The notes beneath the pieces are model-generated. The model was not told where the DNA came from and did not search any database. It worked only from the letters and a program-made list of their open reading frames with translations. A DNA stretch of 64,000 nt from Candidatus Methanosuratincola sp. (GTDB lineage Archaea; Thermoproteota; Methanomethylicia; Methanomethylicales; Methanomethylicaceae), in assembly GCA_014361455.1 (NCBI GenBank), contig JACIVP010000006.1:1-64000 (forward strand). The letters are read 5' to 3'. The translations under genes and the position numbers were made by a program. This document shows positions 44,125 through 53,297 of the stretch, in pieces (the first letter of the stretch is position 1; the number at the start of each line of letters is the position of its first letter).

Positions 44125-45504
44125 TTATATTGAGAGTTCTAGGCCCAGGTCCGAGAGCTCTCCAACGACCTTCTCGTACATCCCCTGCCACTCCTTCTTG
44201 GGTCTTGCCGAGGCCAAGTCGTAGAGCTCTTGGAATGTCTTGCCCTTGGGCGCCTTGGATATATCCAGCCTCTCCTCGTATCTCGGAAGGATCTTATTCA
44301 GGATCCCGTTCGCGTCGCTCCTTCTCATGCCCGCTGCGGCTGCTCCCGCCTCCTTCAGCATTCTCGCCTCAAGCCCTGTGGAATGGTCTACTAGCTTGCC
44401 GCCGCAGGATCCGCAACCCATCAGGTTCATCCCAGAGACCGAAGCTGCAATCCCGCCTGCCGCAGCCTCAAGGAGGAGCATCTCCTCCCCTGGCCCGCTT
44501 GCGCAGTAGCAGTCGTAGACGCTCATGATCTCCGAGTTCCTCGCCAGCGCCTGCCCGACCATGCTTATCGCCCAGAGGCCGGGGCGGTCCGTCCCGTTGA
44601 GATTCTTCACATTGGTCAGGCTGCAGTAGTGGTAGCTTGCGCTGTAGCATATAGCGCCTGCGATATGCTCAGCGACGTTCACTATCGCCGTCCCTTCGGG
44701 TCCGCCCGAGTAACCGCCTAGGATTGGGGTCATCAGGTTGCCGATGTGTATCCCGTAGCTCTGGAGGTGCTCTATCAGCGAGAGGTGCTCAAAGCTCGTC
44801 TTCAGCTCGATCATCTGCGAAACTATTATCCCATCGCTGGCCCTCAACCCGTATGCAGGATTGAGCGCACAGAGCTTTGCCTCGGGGCTTACGACTGCCA
44901 CATCATTTATGTGCATTCCCGGCCTTCCCGCTTGGCTTATCGCCTCCCTCGCCCACCTGGCTAGGACCCGCGCCGCCCTGAACTCCTGCGGGGCCCCCTT
45001 CCTTATCTTGAAGCCGTCTATCGTGGCCAGAGTTCCAGCCCCGACCGAGTCGATCACATCCTCCTGCGCGAAGCTGCGCATCGTCTTAACATATACCTCC
45101 CCTTCGGTGCAGAGGGTTCCGGTCGGCCCTGCGTGTATCGCTGGCGGTCTCGGATCCTCGACCCGCCTCATGTACATTGGGACCGCGTCCTTCCCCGTGC
45201 CAAGGACGATGCTCTCAGGGAGCGACCTGAGTGCGCCCCTGATCTCATCCTCCTCGAACATAATGGAGCGCTTCGTCGTCTGACAGTAGAAACCCATCTC
45301 GAGGAGGAGCCTCTTCGCGGCCTCATAGACGTCGTCGGCAACCGAGTCATCTGTGCAGACAGGCTCCTTCGGGTCGTACCTTATGTTATACTCCCTGACA
45401 AGCTCCCTCGTCCTCTTCATCAGCTTCATGTCGAAATCCTTCTCATCCATAAATGGACCTTCGAGAGCCCGCTTGGTTATCTCGTCGAGCCTGTAAGTAT
45501 TCAT
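44125..45504 (-). CDS. MtmB-family (monomethylamine-type) methyltransferase, non-pyrrolysine, copy 1
   Basis: 459 residues from ATG 45504, preceded by GGAGGGAGAG; MtmB is 458. Alignment by eye to M. barkeri MtmB matches LGTGKDAV (101-108), AGPTGT (125-130), QAGRPGM (191-197), GGYSGGPEGTAIV and STGLEARMLKEAG. MtmB carries pyrrolysine in GRPGMGV-Pyl-GPE; here the sequence is GRPGMHIN, giving Asn200 at that position, and the gene has no in-frame amber codon. A different methylated substrate is therefore likely. It is the last gene of a run with copy 2 and the corrinoid protein. Many Cys and Gly near 385-400 (GCGSCGG) are unusual. Confidence 0.82.
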   Translation of the reverse strand: MNTYRLDEITKRALEGPFMDEKDFDMKLMKRTRELVREYNIRYDPKEPVCTDDSVADDVYEAAKRLLLEMGFYCQTTKRSIMFEEDEIRGALRSLPESIVLGTGKDAVPMYMRRVEDPRPPAIHAGPTGTLCTEGEVYVKTMRSFAQEDVIDSVGAGTLATIDGFKIRKGAPQEFRAARVLARWAREAISQAGRPGMHINDVAVVSPEAKLCALNPAYGLRASDGIIVSQMIELKTSFEHLSLIEHLQSYGIHIGNLMTPILGGYSGGPEGTAIVNVAEHIAGAICYSASYHYCSLTNVKNLNGTDRPGLWAISMVGQALARNSEIMSVYDCYCASGPGEEMLLLEAAAGGIAASVSGMNLMGCGSCGGKLVDHSTGLEARMLKEAGAAAAGMRRSDANGILNKILPRYEERLDISKAPKGKTFQELYDLASARPKKEWQGMYEKVVGELSDLGLELSI

Positions 45505-45530
45505 CTTCTCTCTCCCTCCCTTCCTCCATC

Positions 45531-46901
45531 CTAGCTGAGCTTCAGTCCAGTTATTTGGGAAATTTCCTCTTTCATCTTCAGATACGTCGCGTTCCATTCA
45601 TACTTCGGGATCACCTTTGCAGTATCATAGAGCTCTGGGAACGGCTTCCCGATGTCTGGCTTGCCCTGCCTGTCCACGTACCTATTCACCAGCTCGACAA
45701 CGATCGCATTCGCCGTATTGCGCGTGAGCCTAGATCTGACCGCGGCGTGAGCTATCTCTGCCATGAACCTTGTCTCCAGCCCGCTCGCGTGCGGGTACTT
45801 CCCGTTGGTCGCAGATACCCCGAGCGGGTGGCTCCCAGTCACCACGTTCGTTATTGTGTTCGCAGCCGTCTCGTAGAACACCATCTCGCTGCCAGCGCCT
45901 GCCGAGGTCCACACATCTCCCATTATTATGGAAGGGGCGTTCCTCGCCATCGCCTGCCCGACGATGCTCAGGTTCCACATGCACTCTGGAGCACTGGTGC
46001 TCATGTACTTGAAGTGGATCGGGTGGCATACATGGTAGTCCGAGCCGTACATCGCCCTCCCGAGCAGGAATGAGGCGACGAAGCAGACCGCTACGCCTTC
46101 AGGCCCCCCTGCGTAGCCGCCGATGATCGGATCCACTAGGGTCACATTGTTGGCCCCGTACTCGTAGAAGTTCACAACCTTCGAGATCCTGTCGTAATCA
46201 GTCTTCAGCTCATTGAGGAGCGCCACGAGGTGCGAATCTGTCCTCCTCATGTACCTGTCGCTGGCTATCGCGAGGTCACCCATCGCAGAGACGCTGCTCT
46301 CTGCTGCAAGCAGGCTTATCCCTGGCCTACCTGCGCGTCTCGCCGCCTCCCTAAGCATTGAGAGCTCCCTCCTAGTAGCCTGGATCTCAAGCGGCGTCTT
46401 CGTCCTTACCTTTCTTCCTTCGACCACCGCGAGCCCGCCGTTGTTGATCATATCGATGAGCGGTTCCTTCATGTATGAAATCGACATCGGAAGGTACCAC
46501 TCCTCAGGTATCGCCGCCCCTGCCTGGCCGCCGCAGATTATCGGAGCACGCTCGTCCTCGATCCTCCTGGCATAGAGTATCCTTGAGTCCTTGTTCTGAC
46601 CGATGAGCAGCCTCCTCGGCGCAGAGATGATCCCCTCCTTAAGCTCATAATCGTCGAACCTGACGACCCTCTTTGTGTCGATGCAGTATATCCCAGCCTC
46701 CAGCGCCAGCCTGAGCCCCGCCTCGAAGACGTCGTCCGCAAGGGAGTTGTCTGAGGTGATTATCTGCTTCGGATCGTACCTTATGTCGTGCTCCTTCACG
46801 AGGTCTTTGCACTTCTTCGCTACGACCTTGAGGTCGAAGTCGCTCTCTTCCATGAATGTTCCTGTCTCAGTCCTGTCGATTACTTCCCAGATCGAGGTCA
46901 T
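45531..46901 (-). CDS. MtmB-family methyltransferase, non-pyrrolysine, copy 2
   Basis: 456 residues. It shares with MtmB YCIDTKRVVRFDDYELKEGI (72-91), GGQAGAAIPEE, the AGRPG motif (190-194), NELKTDYDRIS and IIGGYAGGPEGVAV. The pyrrolysine position aligns with Leu198 in GRPGISLLAAESS, and the frame has no amber codon. It is clearly different from copy 1, so two partners or two substrates are likely. It overlaps the end of the corrinoid-protein gene by 4 bases (ATGA), showing translational coupling, and is followed by copy 1 after 26 bases. Confidence 0.85.
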   Translation of the reverse strand: MTSIWEVIDRTETGTFMEESDFDLKVVAKKCKDLVKEHDIRYDPKQIITSDNSLADDVFEAGLRLALEAGIYCIDTKRVVRFDDYELKEGIISAPRRLLIGQNKDSRILYARRIEDERAPIICGGQAGAAIPEEWYLPMSISYMKEPLIDMINNGGLAVVEGRKVRTKTPLEIQATRRELSMLREAARRAGRPGISLLAAESSVSAMGDLAIASDRYMRRTDSHLVALLNELKTDYDRISKVVNFYEYGANNVTLVDPIIGGYAGGPEGVAVCFVASFLLGRAMYGSDYHVCHPIHFKYMSTSAPECMWNLSIVGQAMARNAPSIIMGDVWTSAGAGSEMVFYETAANTITNVVTGSHPLGVSATNGKYPHASGLETRFMAEIAHAAVRSRLTRNTANAIVVELVNRYVDRQGKPDIGKPFPELYDTAKVIPKYEWNATYLKMKEEISQITGLKLS

Positions 46902-47560
46902 TGAGAAACTCTCCTCTGGAGGAGCTCCTTCGCCGCCTTGACTGCCTCGTCTCCGTCGTCACCGTAACCGTCCGCTCCGATCGAGGCTGCCCACTCGCGG
47001 GTGACCGGCCCGCCGCCAACCATCACGAGGTACTTCTCCCTGATCCCCCTCTCCTTAAGGAGCGCTATCAGGTCCTCCATGTAAGGCATAGATGTCGAGA
47101 GGAGCGTTGACGCACATATGAAGTCCGCCTTCACCTCCTCTGCCTTCTTTACCAGCTCGTCTATCGGTACGTCCCTGCCCAAGTCGTATACCTGGAACCC
47201 ATTAGCCCTCATTAACATTGCAACGATGTTCTTTCCAATGTCATGGATATCGCCCGTGATGGTCGCGATCACGACCCTGCTCTTCTGGACTGCGCTTCCG
47301 CCCCTCTTTAGTGCCTCGGGCTCGAGGATCGACAGTGCCGCCTTCATGGCATCAGCCGCGAGCATTACCTCTGGGAGGTATATCTTGAGCTGGCTGAAGT
47401 CGTCCCCGACTCTGCCCATACCCTTCATTAATCCCTCGTTTATTGCCCTAAGAGGATCCATTCCGGCACTGATGGCCTTCTTTGAGAGCTCGACTGCCTT
47501 GGCATCATCCCCACTGTATACTGCCTTGGCCAATTCCTCGAATAACTGCGCTTCACTCAT
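46898..47560 (-). CDS. Corrinoid methyl-carrier protein, MtmC/MttC family
   Basis: 220 residues from ATG 47560, preceded by GAGGT; MtmC is about 217. The helical cap (1-90) is followed by the B12-binding Rossmann domain with DIHDIGKN (104-111), His106 being the lower cobalt ligand. VYDLGRDVPIDELV and ASTLLSTSMPYM are typical. The protein carries the methyl group from the MtmB-type enzyme to a further methyltransferase (MtbA-like), which is not in the window. It leads the operon. Confidence 0.92.
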   Translation of the reverse strand: MSEAQLFEELAKAVYSGDDAKAVELSKKAISAGMDPLRAINEGLMKGMGRVGDDFSQLKIYLPEVMLAADAMKAALSILEPEALKRGGSAVQKSRVVIATITGDIHDIGKNIVAMLMRANGFQVYDLGRDVPIDELVKKAEEVKADFICASTLLSTSMPYMEDLIALLKERGIREKYLVMVGGGPVTREWAASIGADGYGDDGDEAVKAAKELLQRRVSQ

Positions 47561-47596
47561 TGGATAAAACCTCATTGTGAAGTCGTCTTCTGCTGT

Positions 47597-47606
47597 TTTA
47601 ATATCT
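47597..47606 (-). promoter_or_regulatory. TATA-like box for the corrinoid/methyltransferase operon
   Basis: On the minus strand GATATTAAAA lies about 40 bases before the ATG at 47560. This argues that the operon has its own promoter rather than reading through from the AOR gene, which ends at 47709. Confidence 0.5.
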
Positions 47607-47708
47607 TTTCTGTTTGGATGCCAAGAATACATCGATCTCTACTCTGGCCGGGTTCAATCGAAGCACAAAATTATGGAAATAAAGATAGGAGAAAAAAATG
47701 GGTCGCCC

Positions 47709-49580
47709 TCAGGGGCTTATCCCGCTCCTGCTCAGGCAGTCCGCGACGTCCTCGAGGCCCATCCTGGTGAGCTTCTCCCTCGTTGGGATCCCCGTCTTCG
47801 GGTCCCATCCCTTGAGCGCATAGAACTCGTCGAGCATCCTGTTCAGAGTCTGCTCATCGGTGTACATCCCCTGGGACGGGCCCTCGGGTATTGGCTCTTC
47901 GAGGAACCTCCTTGGGAGCGTGTCATCCTTCCTCCTTATCCCGACCCTGACATTGAAGGACCTCTCGAGGTCGAGTATCCGCTCGGCGACATCTGTCAGC
48001 TCCTCCAGCGTATAGCCGAACCCTGTTATCGGATTGATCGCATCTACCCACTTCTGGGTCAGCGTGAACCCGAGCACCCTCTCCAGGAAGTGGCAGTTCA
48101 CGAGGCTGTCCCCGATCGTGGTCATCTGTTGCGTACCGATCACCCATGGAGCCTTCCCCTCGACTGCCTTCCTGTCCGAGACGCCCGCGTACTCTCCAGT
48201 CGGCCTCGGGTCGTGGTGGCTCCCTCCCCTGGTCGCGGTGGAATAGCCAAGCGCCATGCCCCTGAGCGCCCTCGCGGAGTGTCCTGGTATCTCGAGGCCC
48301 TTGACCTGGATCGCAAACCGCTCCGATCCGCCTCCGATGATTCTGGCAGCCCGGAGGGATCCTTCCGCTATCAGGTTCCCTACGCCTTCCCTCTTCGCGG
48401 TCTTCTCGATGTATGCAATCATCAAGTCGTCGTTCCCGAACTTGAACTCCATGCCGTCTGTGTTCTCCCTCGTTACTAGCCCCTTCTCATATGCCTCCAT
48501 AAGGAACGAGACCGTCACGCCGTAGGTGACAGTGTCCATGCCCCACTCGTCGCAGAGGCTATCGCCCTTTATGATCGCGCCAAGGTCGTCGATGCCGCAC
48601 ATCGACCCAAGCGAGTAGATTGTCTCATACTCAGGCCCCTCCGATATCGCGCCCTTCCACTTCCCTGACTTGGCAGAGAATACCTTGCTGCAGGCGATCG
48701 GGCAGGTCGGGCAGGCGGTGTCCTTGTCCCAGAACTCCTTCTTCAGCCTCTCGCCAGAGATGTTCTCCCAGTCCTCGAAGAACTCGGTCTGGTGGTTATA
48801 TGATCCCATTGCGCCTAGCATCTTACCTATGCTTGCGACTAGTGAAGGCGTGCCATAGGTTGGAAGACCTGTCGAGATCGCCGGCACCTTCTTCGCCTCC
48901 TCCTTGTACCACTGCATCCACGCCTCATAAGCCTCGGGATCCGCGACCTCATTCGTGCCTGATCCCCTGACGGCGATTGCCTTGAGCTTCTTGGAACCGA
49001 GCACTGCGCCGACTCCTCCCCTCCCGGCGGCCCTGTACTCTGTGATCACGCATGCGTACCTTACCAAATTCTCGCCCGCAGGGCCGATCGCCGAGACGCA
49101 GAGGTTCGGGTCACCGATCTCCTCCTTTATACTCTCTTGGGTCTCCCCAGTTAGCTTCCCCCAGAGCTTCTCTGCAGGTTTGAACTCGACCCTTCCATCT
49201 TCTACGAAGAGGTAGGTCGGCTTGTCCGCCTTCCCGGTTATGAGAATGCCATCATACCCTGCATACTTGATCTGCGCGCCTATGAAACCACCGCTCACGC
49301 TGTCGAAGTAGCCATTCGTGAGAGGTGACTTAGTAGCCATGTAGTACTTACCAGCGGTCGGGGCATTGGTCCCTTGGAATGGCCCTGTCATCATTGCGAC
49401 GATGTTCGTTACGTCGAACGCGTCCATCCTTGGGTCGACCATGTCAAATAGGTACCTCGCCGCGAAGCCGTTCCCTCCGAGGTACTTCCTGGCGAATTCG
49501 TCCGTCACCTCTATTGTGGAGGTCTTCTTGGTTGTCAGATTAATTCCCAAAACTTTCCCTTTGTATCCGCCGTACTTCAT
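47709..49580 (-). CDS. aor: Tungsten-containing aldehyde:ferredoxin oxidoreductase
   Basis: 623 residues from ATG 49580 (GTG 49589 overlaps the ferredoxin stop). It starts GGYKGKVLGINL, has NAPTAGKYYMATKSPLT and the molybdopterin-region YRAAGRGGVGAVLGSKKLKA (182-201), and Fe-S cysteines Cys290, Cys293 and Cys297 in CPTCPIAC. The length is usual for AOR. It oxidises aldehydes to acids with ferredoxin as acceptor. It is coupled to the four-cluster ferredoxin upstream. The nearby methyltransferases may share a pathway, but they have a separate promoter. Confidence 0.92.
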   Translation of the reverse strand: MKYGGYKGKVLGINLTTKKTSTIEVTDEFARKYLGGNGFAARYLFDMVDPRMDAFDVTNIVAMMTGPFQGTNAPTAGKYYMATKSPLTNGYFDSVSGGFIGAQIKYAGYDGILITGKADKPTYLFVEDGRVEFKPAEKLWGKLTGETQESIKEEIGDPNLCVSAIGPAGENLVRYACVITEYRAAGRGGVGAVLGSKKLKAIAVRGSGTNEVADPEAYEAWMQWYKEEAKKVPAISTGLPTYGTPSLVASIGKMLGAMGSYNHQTEFFEDWENISGERLKKEFWDKDTACPTCPIACSKVFSAKSGKWKGAISEGPEYETIYSLGSMCGIDDLGAIIKGDSLCDEWGMDTVTYGVTVSFLMEAYEKGLVTRENTDGMEFKFGNDDLMIAYIEKTAKREGVGNLIAEGSLRAARIIGGGSERFAIQVKGLEIPGHSARALRGMALGYSTATRGGSHHDPRPTGEYAGVSDRKAVEGKAPWVIGTQQMTTIGDSLVNCHFLERVLGFTLTQKWVDAINPITGFGYTLEELTDVAERILDLERSFNVRVGIRRKDDTLPRRFLEEPIPEGPSQGMYTDEQTLNRMLDEFYALKGWDPKTGIPTREKLTRMGLEDVADCLSRSGISP

Positions 49581-49585
49581 AATGA

Positions 49586-50026
49586 TCACTTCCTTGCCTC
49601 AGGTAACCATACGAGTGATAGCGCGCCCTTGGGGCAGTCCTTGACGCAGCTCGGATCACCATCGCATAGATCACATATGAGCGGCAGCTTGGTCTCTGGG
49701 TGGAGCTTGATGCCCTTGAACGGGCATGCCTTCACGCAGTCCCCGCACGAATTGCACAACTTCGGGTCCACAACGATGTTCCCGTCCTTGTAAGAGAGTG
49801 CCTTGGTCGGGCAGGCGGGGATGCAGAAGCGCTTCTCGCACCTTGTGCATATAAAGTACTTGAACATCAGCGGCCCCTTTCTGATTATCGTTATCCGTGA
49901 GATCGAATCCCCAAACTTCTTGTAATGGTATTTCGAGCAGCTCAGTTCGCAGATCTTACAGAACGCGCATTTCTTTAGGTCGAATCTTATCAGGGGCTTC
50001 TTTTCCTGCGCTACAACAACAGTCAT
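49586..50026 (-). CDS. Four-cluster ferredoxin-type electron-transfer subunit (HycB-like)
   Basis: 146 residues with four CxxC-type cysteine groups: CAFCKICELSC, CTRCEKRFCIPAC, CNSCGDCVKAC and CDLCDGDPSCVKDC. This is the HycB/NapG-like arrangement of two ferredoxin folds that bind four [4Fe-4S] clusters. Together with AOR just downstream it should take electrons from the aldehyde oxidation. It is the first gene of the pair. Confidence 0.9.
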   Translation of the reverse strand: MTVVVAQEKKPLIRFDLKKCAFCKICELSCSKYHYKKFGDSISRITIIRKGPLMFKYFICTRCEKRFCIPACPTKALSYKDGNIVVDPKLCNSCGDCVKACPFKGIKLHPETKLPLICDLCDGDPSCVKDCPKGALSLVWLPEARK

Positions 50027-50152
50027 AGAGATCCCGTGCCTTGGTTTCGTTTAAAAGTCAAGTATTACTTATTCCTTTTGTATAAAGGGCTTATATCTGA
50101 ATAAAAGGGTTTTTAAAATCCCTGCACTATATATGACCACGGAGGAACTTTG

Positions 50153-51388
50153 ATGGATAAGCCTTGGATAACCCCCAAATGGTTTGTAAGCCCCTTCAAC
50201 TACGACAGTTCCCTGGTCAAACCCCCTGACGTCAGGAAGGTCGGTTTTCATGACGTGACACTCCGGGACGGAGAGCAGCAGCCCGGGGTCGTACTAACGA
50301 AATACGACAAGATAGCGATAGGGAGGGCACTGAACCGGGCTGGCGTTGACAGGATAGAGGTCGGCACCCCCGGCTTCTCAGCGGAGGACCGGGATGCGCT
50401 GAGGGCGCTGGTTGCCGCCACGCTCGAAAGTAAGCTCTTCTCCTGGTGCAGGAATAACAGGCTGGACATATCTGCAGCCAAGGAGTGTGAGAGCTGGGGG
50501 GTGACTATCGAGATCCCGGCGAGCGAGGTAATGATGAAAGGGAGCTACTCGACCAATCTCGAGGAAGTCGTCTCAAAGACTGCTGAGAACGCAGCCTATG
50601 CAAAGTCAGAGGGGATGCAAGTCGCACTTCTTCTCGTCGACTCAACTAGGTCGGACCCGGGCATTCTGAAGGAGATCGTCTCAGGCACAGAAAAATACTG
50701 TGACTCATTTGCGCTCTCCGACTCCTTTGGCGTGATGCTCCCGATGGCGATGTACGGGCTCGTCAAGAAGATGCGCGAGATGACCACGAAGCCAATAGAG
50801 GTCCACTGCCACAACGACTTTGGCATGGCGACCGCGAACACCTTGGCGGGCGTCGCAGCAGGAGCGTCGGTGGTGCACGTCACTGTGAATGGCATGGGCG
50901 AGAGGGCAGGAAACACGCCCCTGAGCGAGGTTGCACTCGGGCTGAAGCTGCTGATGGGCGTCGAATCAAACATAAGGCTGGAGGAACTCTACCGCCTCTG
51001 CAAGCTCGTGGCCGAAATATCCGGCTTCCCAATCCCGATGAATAAGCCGATAGTCGGTGCGAATGTATTCAATATCGAGTCCGCCCAGTCGGCCCAGTGG
51101 ATATCTAAGGCAGAGGAAGGATATCTCTCATACCCATTCGCTTACGATCTCGTAGGCCACCCGGAGCCAAGGATCCTGTTGAGCAAGAAGAGTGGGCCAT
51201 ACAACCTGGACCTCAAGCTGAAGGAATTCGGGCTGAGCATCCCCAATGATATGTATCCCACGATACTCGGAAGGATTTACGAAGTATCCCTGCAGAAGCG
51301 GGGCGTAATTTCGGACGAGGAGTTCCTCGAGATCCTCCAGGACCTCAACCTGTACAAATACAAGCAGGAGGATCTGATGAGGGCGTAG
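50153..51388 (+). CDS. HMGL-family acyl transferase (homocitrate/isopropylmalate synthase type, without regulatory domain)
   Basis: 411 residues from ATG 50153, preceded by GGAGG. The TIM barrel starts with DVTLRDGEQQPGV (34-46); HCHNDFGMATAN and NGMGERAGNTPLSEV (about 218-255) are the metal and turnover motifs. At 411 residues it lacks the C-terminal allosteric dimer domain of LeuA, so homocitrate, citramalate or another short-chain synthase is possible. Homocitrate synthase would serve the lysine route seen at lysX; this is inference. It is a single gene. Confidence 0.82.
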   Translation: MDKPWITPKWFVSPFNYDSSLVKPPDVRKVGFHDVTLRDGEQQPGVVLTKYDKIAIGRALNRAGVDRIEVGTPGFSAEDRDALRALVAATLESKLFSWCRNNRLDISAAKECESWGVTIEIPASEVMMKGSYSTNLEEVVSKTAENAAYAKSEGMQVALLLVDSTRSDPGILKEIVSGTEKYCDSFALSDSFGVMLPMAMYGLVKKMREMTTKPIEVHCHNDFGMATANTLAGVAAGASVVHVTVNGMGERAGNTPLSEVALGLKLLMGVESNIRLEELYRLCKLVAEISGFPIPMNKPIVGANVFNIESAQSAQWISKAEEGYLSYPFAYDLVGHPEPRILLSKKSGPYNLDLKLKEFGLSIPNDMYPTILGRIYEVSLQKRGVISDEEFLEILQDLNLYKYKQEDLMRA

Positions 51389-51428
51389 AAAGCAATAATT
51401 TATTGCCTTTTTTATTTTATGTAATGGT

Positions 51429-52211
51429 ATGCGGCTATTCAAGGGCGGTGTCACAGTCGGGGCGCATCCCGTATTGTTTCTCCCCGGGTACAGCTCGCTA
51501 GTGATCTCCGATCTTCACATCGGTTACGAGAGTGCGCTGCGCCAGAAAGGTGTGTTCCTCCCGCAGGACTCCTATATTGCCATGCGCCAGAGGATCGAGG
51601 GGCTGATAAGTGCAACAAGTGCGAAGCGGCTAGTGATACTGGGTGACCTAAAGCACGAGTTCGGGAAGCCTTCCTCCCAGGAGTGGGTCGAAGTCAAGGA
51701 CCTCCTCGAGTCGCTCAGATCGATCGGCGTCGAGACGCATGTCGTGCGCGGGAACCATGACAACTACGTGATCGCGATACTCTCGAGGTACGACGTCCAA
51801 CTCCACGAGAAGTTTCTCCTACTGGACTATATCGCCCTCCTGCACGGGCATGTAGCGATAGACATCCCAAAGAGCGCCAGAGTGATAATAATCGGCCATG
51901 AGCACCCTGCAGTCTCGTCGCTGGACTCCTCGGGCGCGCGGTACAAATTCAAGTGCTTCCTCGTCGGAAAGTACAGGGGCAGGAGGCTTGTTGTTATGCC
52001 TGCATTCTCCCCTCTCTCCGCCGGTTCAGGTATTAACGAGATCGATCAGAAAGATCTCCTTTCGCCCTACCTCCGCGAGTCTGACATAGACACTTTCGTG
52101 CCACTGGCGGTAGAGGATAACATAGGGATATTCCGATTCCCTCAGATCGGGATGATGCGTAAATCCCAGGCAGGGGAGAACAGAAAGCGTGTCAGAAATA
52201 TGCATATATGA
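51429..52211 (+). CDS. Calcineurin-like metallophosphoesterase (archaeal MJ0037 type)
   Basis: 260 residues. Metal motifs are VISDLHIGYE (about 26-35), LGDLKHEF, RGNHDNY and GHEHP, the pattern of archaeal MJ0037-like phosphoesterases, often located near helicases. Here the neighbours are unrelated. The substrate is unknown; DNA or nucleotide phosphates are plausible. The final 30 residues are a basic tail. Confidence 0.88.
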   Translation: MRLFKGGVTVGAHPVLFLPGYSSLVISDLHIGYESALRQKGVFLPQDSYIAMRQRIEGLISATSAKRLVILGDLKHEFGKPSSQEWVEVKDLLESLRSIGVETHVVRGNHDNYVIAILSRYDVQLHEKFLLLDYIALLHGHVAIDIPKSARVIIIGHEHPAVSSLDSSGARYKFKCFLVGKYRGRRLVVMPAFSPLSAGSGINEIDQKDLLSPYLRESDIDTFVPLAVEDNIGIFRFPQIGMMRKSQAGENRKRVRNMHI

Positions 52212-52352
52212 TATATTTAGTATATTCTTAAATCATAAAGTTTTTATTAAATAAACATTATAAATAATTCATTTCTTATATATTTTGATGTATGGAGTTT
52301 TTAATGGTGTCATGTAATACCTTAAAATGATCCAAAACGAGGATCGTGGACA

Positions 52353-52636
52353 ATGATCGAAGGGAACCTAAAGATAGGCGATGGGATTATCCTTAATGGC
52401 ACCATAACTGGTAGTGGTCGTGGCGAATAACGGCCGGCTGATCCTCAACGGGATAGTCCAGGCAGGACGTGATCATGGAAAATGGCTCAGTCGAAATTTA
52501 TGGCGAGGTCGAAGGCGAGGTTCACAACCATGGTGGAGCGCTAAAGATCTACGGCAGGGTCAACGGCTCAGTTTATAAGGGCGCAGGGATGATCGTGATC
52601 CACCCGACTGCATTGATCGGAGGAAAGATCTACTGA
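52353..52636 (+). pseudogene. Bactofilin-like beta-helix repeat gene with two frame breaks
   Basis: Joining three frames gives a continuous beta-helix text: GNLKIGDGIILNGTITG, then VANNGRLILNGIVQA, then ENGSVEIYGEVEGEVHNHGG followed by ALKIYGRVNGSVYKGAGMIV and HPTALIGGKIY, ending in TGA. The G-x-hydrophobic-x-hydrophobic-x-G repeats and the final GGKI are like bactofilin/DUF583 polymer-forming proteins. Frame changes fall near 52413 and 52470. Either the gene is dead or the sequence has two errors. It is only about 95 codons and lies in the gap before LemA. Confidence 0.6.
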
Positions 52637-52702
52637 TTTTCCTAATTTTTGTGCAGCCTGGAAGTCCGGGAAACATAGCATACATTTATATGAAGGCTTT
52701 AA

Positions 52703-53296
52703 ATGTCCAGTTATGATTTGAGTGATGTGATCATGGAAATTGTCCAGATCCTGATCGTGGGTGCAGCCGTTGTCATCATCGTTGTCTTTGTCATTTACTT
52801 CGTCTCGGTCTACAACAGGTTCAAGACCCTGTCCAACTCCGCCCAGGCAACCTTGGGGCAGGTCCGCGTCGCGATGAAGAAGAGGCTTGATATGATCGAG
52901 CAGCTGCTCGGCGCGGTGAAGAGCTATGCCAAGTTCGAGAAGGAGGTCCTTGAGAAGATAACTGGGCTCAGGTCAGAGATTGGGAAGGCGGGTGCGGAAG
53001 GGCTGAGGAGCGTTGACGCTGAGTCGAGGAGGATCTTCGGGAGCATAGTAGCTGTGGCGGAAGCCTACCCGGACCTGAAGACCTCAGGGAGTGTGACATC
53101 ACTGATGGATTCTGTGAAAGGTCTCGAGGAGGAGATCGCGAGGCACCGTTACACCTACAACAACATAGTCCAGGAGTTCAACATCAAGACCGAGACCATA
53201 CCAAGCAACATGGTCTCCAGTTTGATGGGTCTCCGGAAGATGGAGTACTTACAGTTTGAAGAGGAGGCAGCGCAGCGCCCGAAGATAGAGTTCTAG
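52703..53296 (+). CDS. LemA-family membrane protein
   Basis: 197 residues. One hydrophobic helix (about 10-33) is followed by long amphipathic helices with [20 protein letters not shown] (about 37-56), the family start, and YNNIVQEFN near the end. LemA proteins sit at the membrane with a helical bundle outside or inside; the role is unclear. The DUF2207 gene starts 1 base after its stop, a common pairing. Confidence 0.9.
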   Translation: MSSYDLSDVIMEIVQILIVGAAVVIIVVFVIYFVSVYNRFKTLSNSAQATLGQVRVAMKKRLDMIEQLLGAVKSYAKFEKEVLEKITGLRSEIGKAGAEGLRSVDAESRRIFGSIVAVAEAYPDLKTSGSVTSLMDSVKGLEEEIARHRYTYNNIVQEFNIKTETIPSNMVSSLMGLRKMEYLQFEEEAAQRPKIEF

Positions 53297-53297
53297 G

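Noticed and set aside
44125-46901. Pyrrolysine coding by an in-frame amber codon in the MtmB-like genes
   Set aside because: Both frames are open over the full length; the aligned position encodes Asn or Leu.
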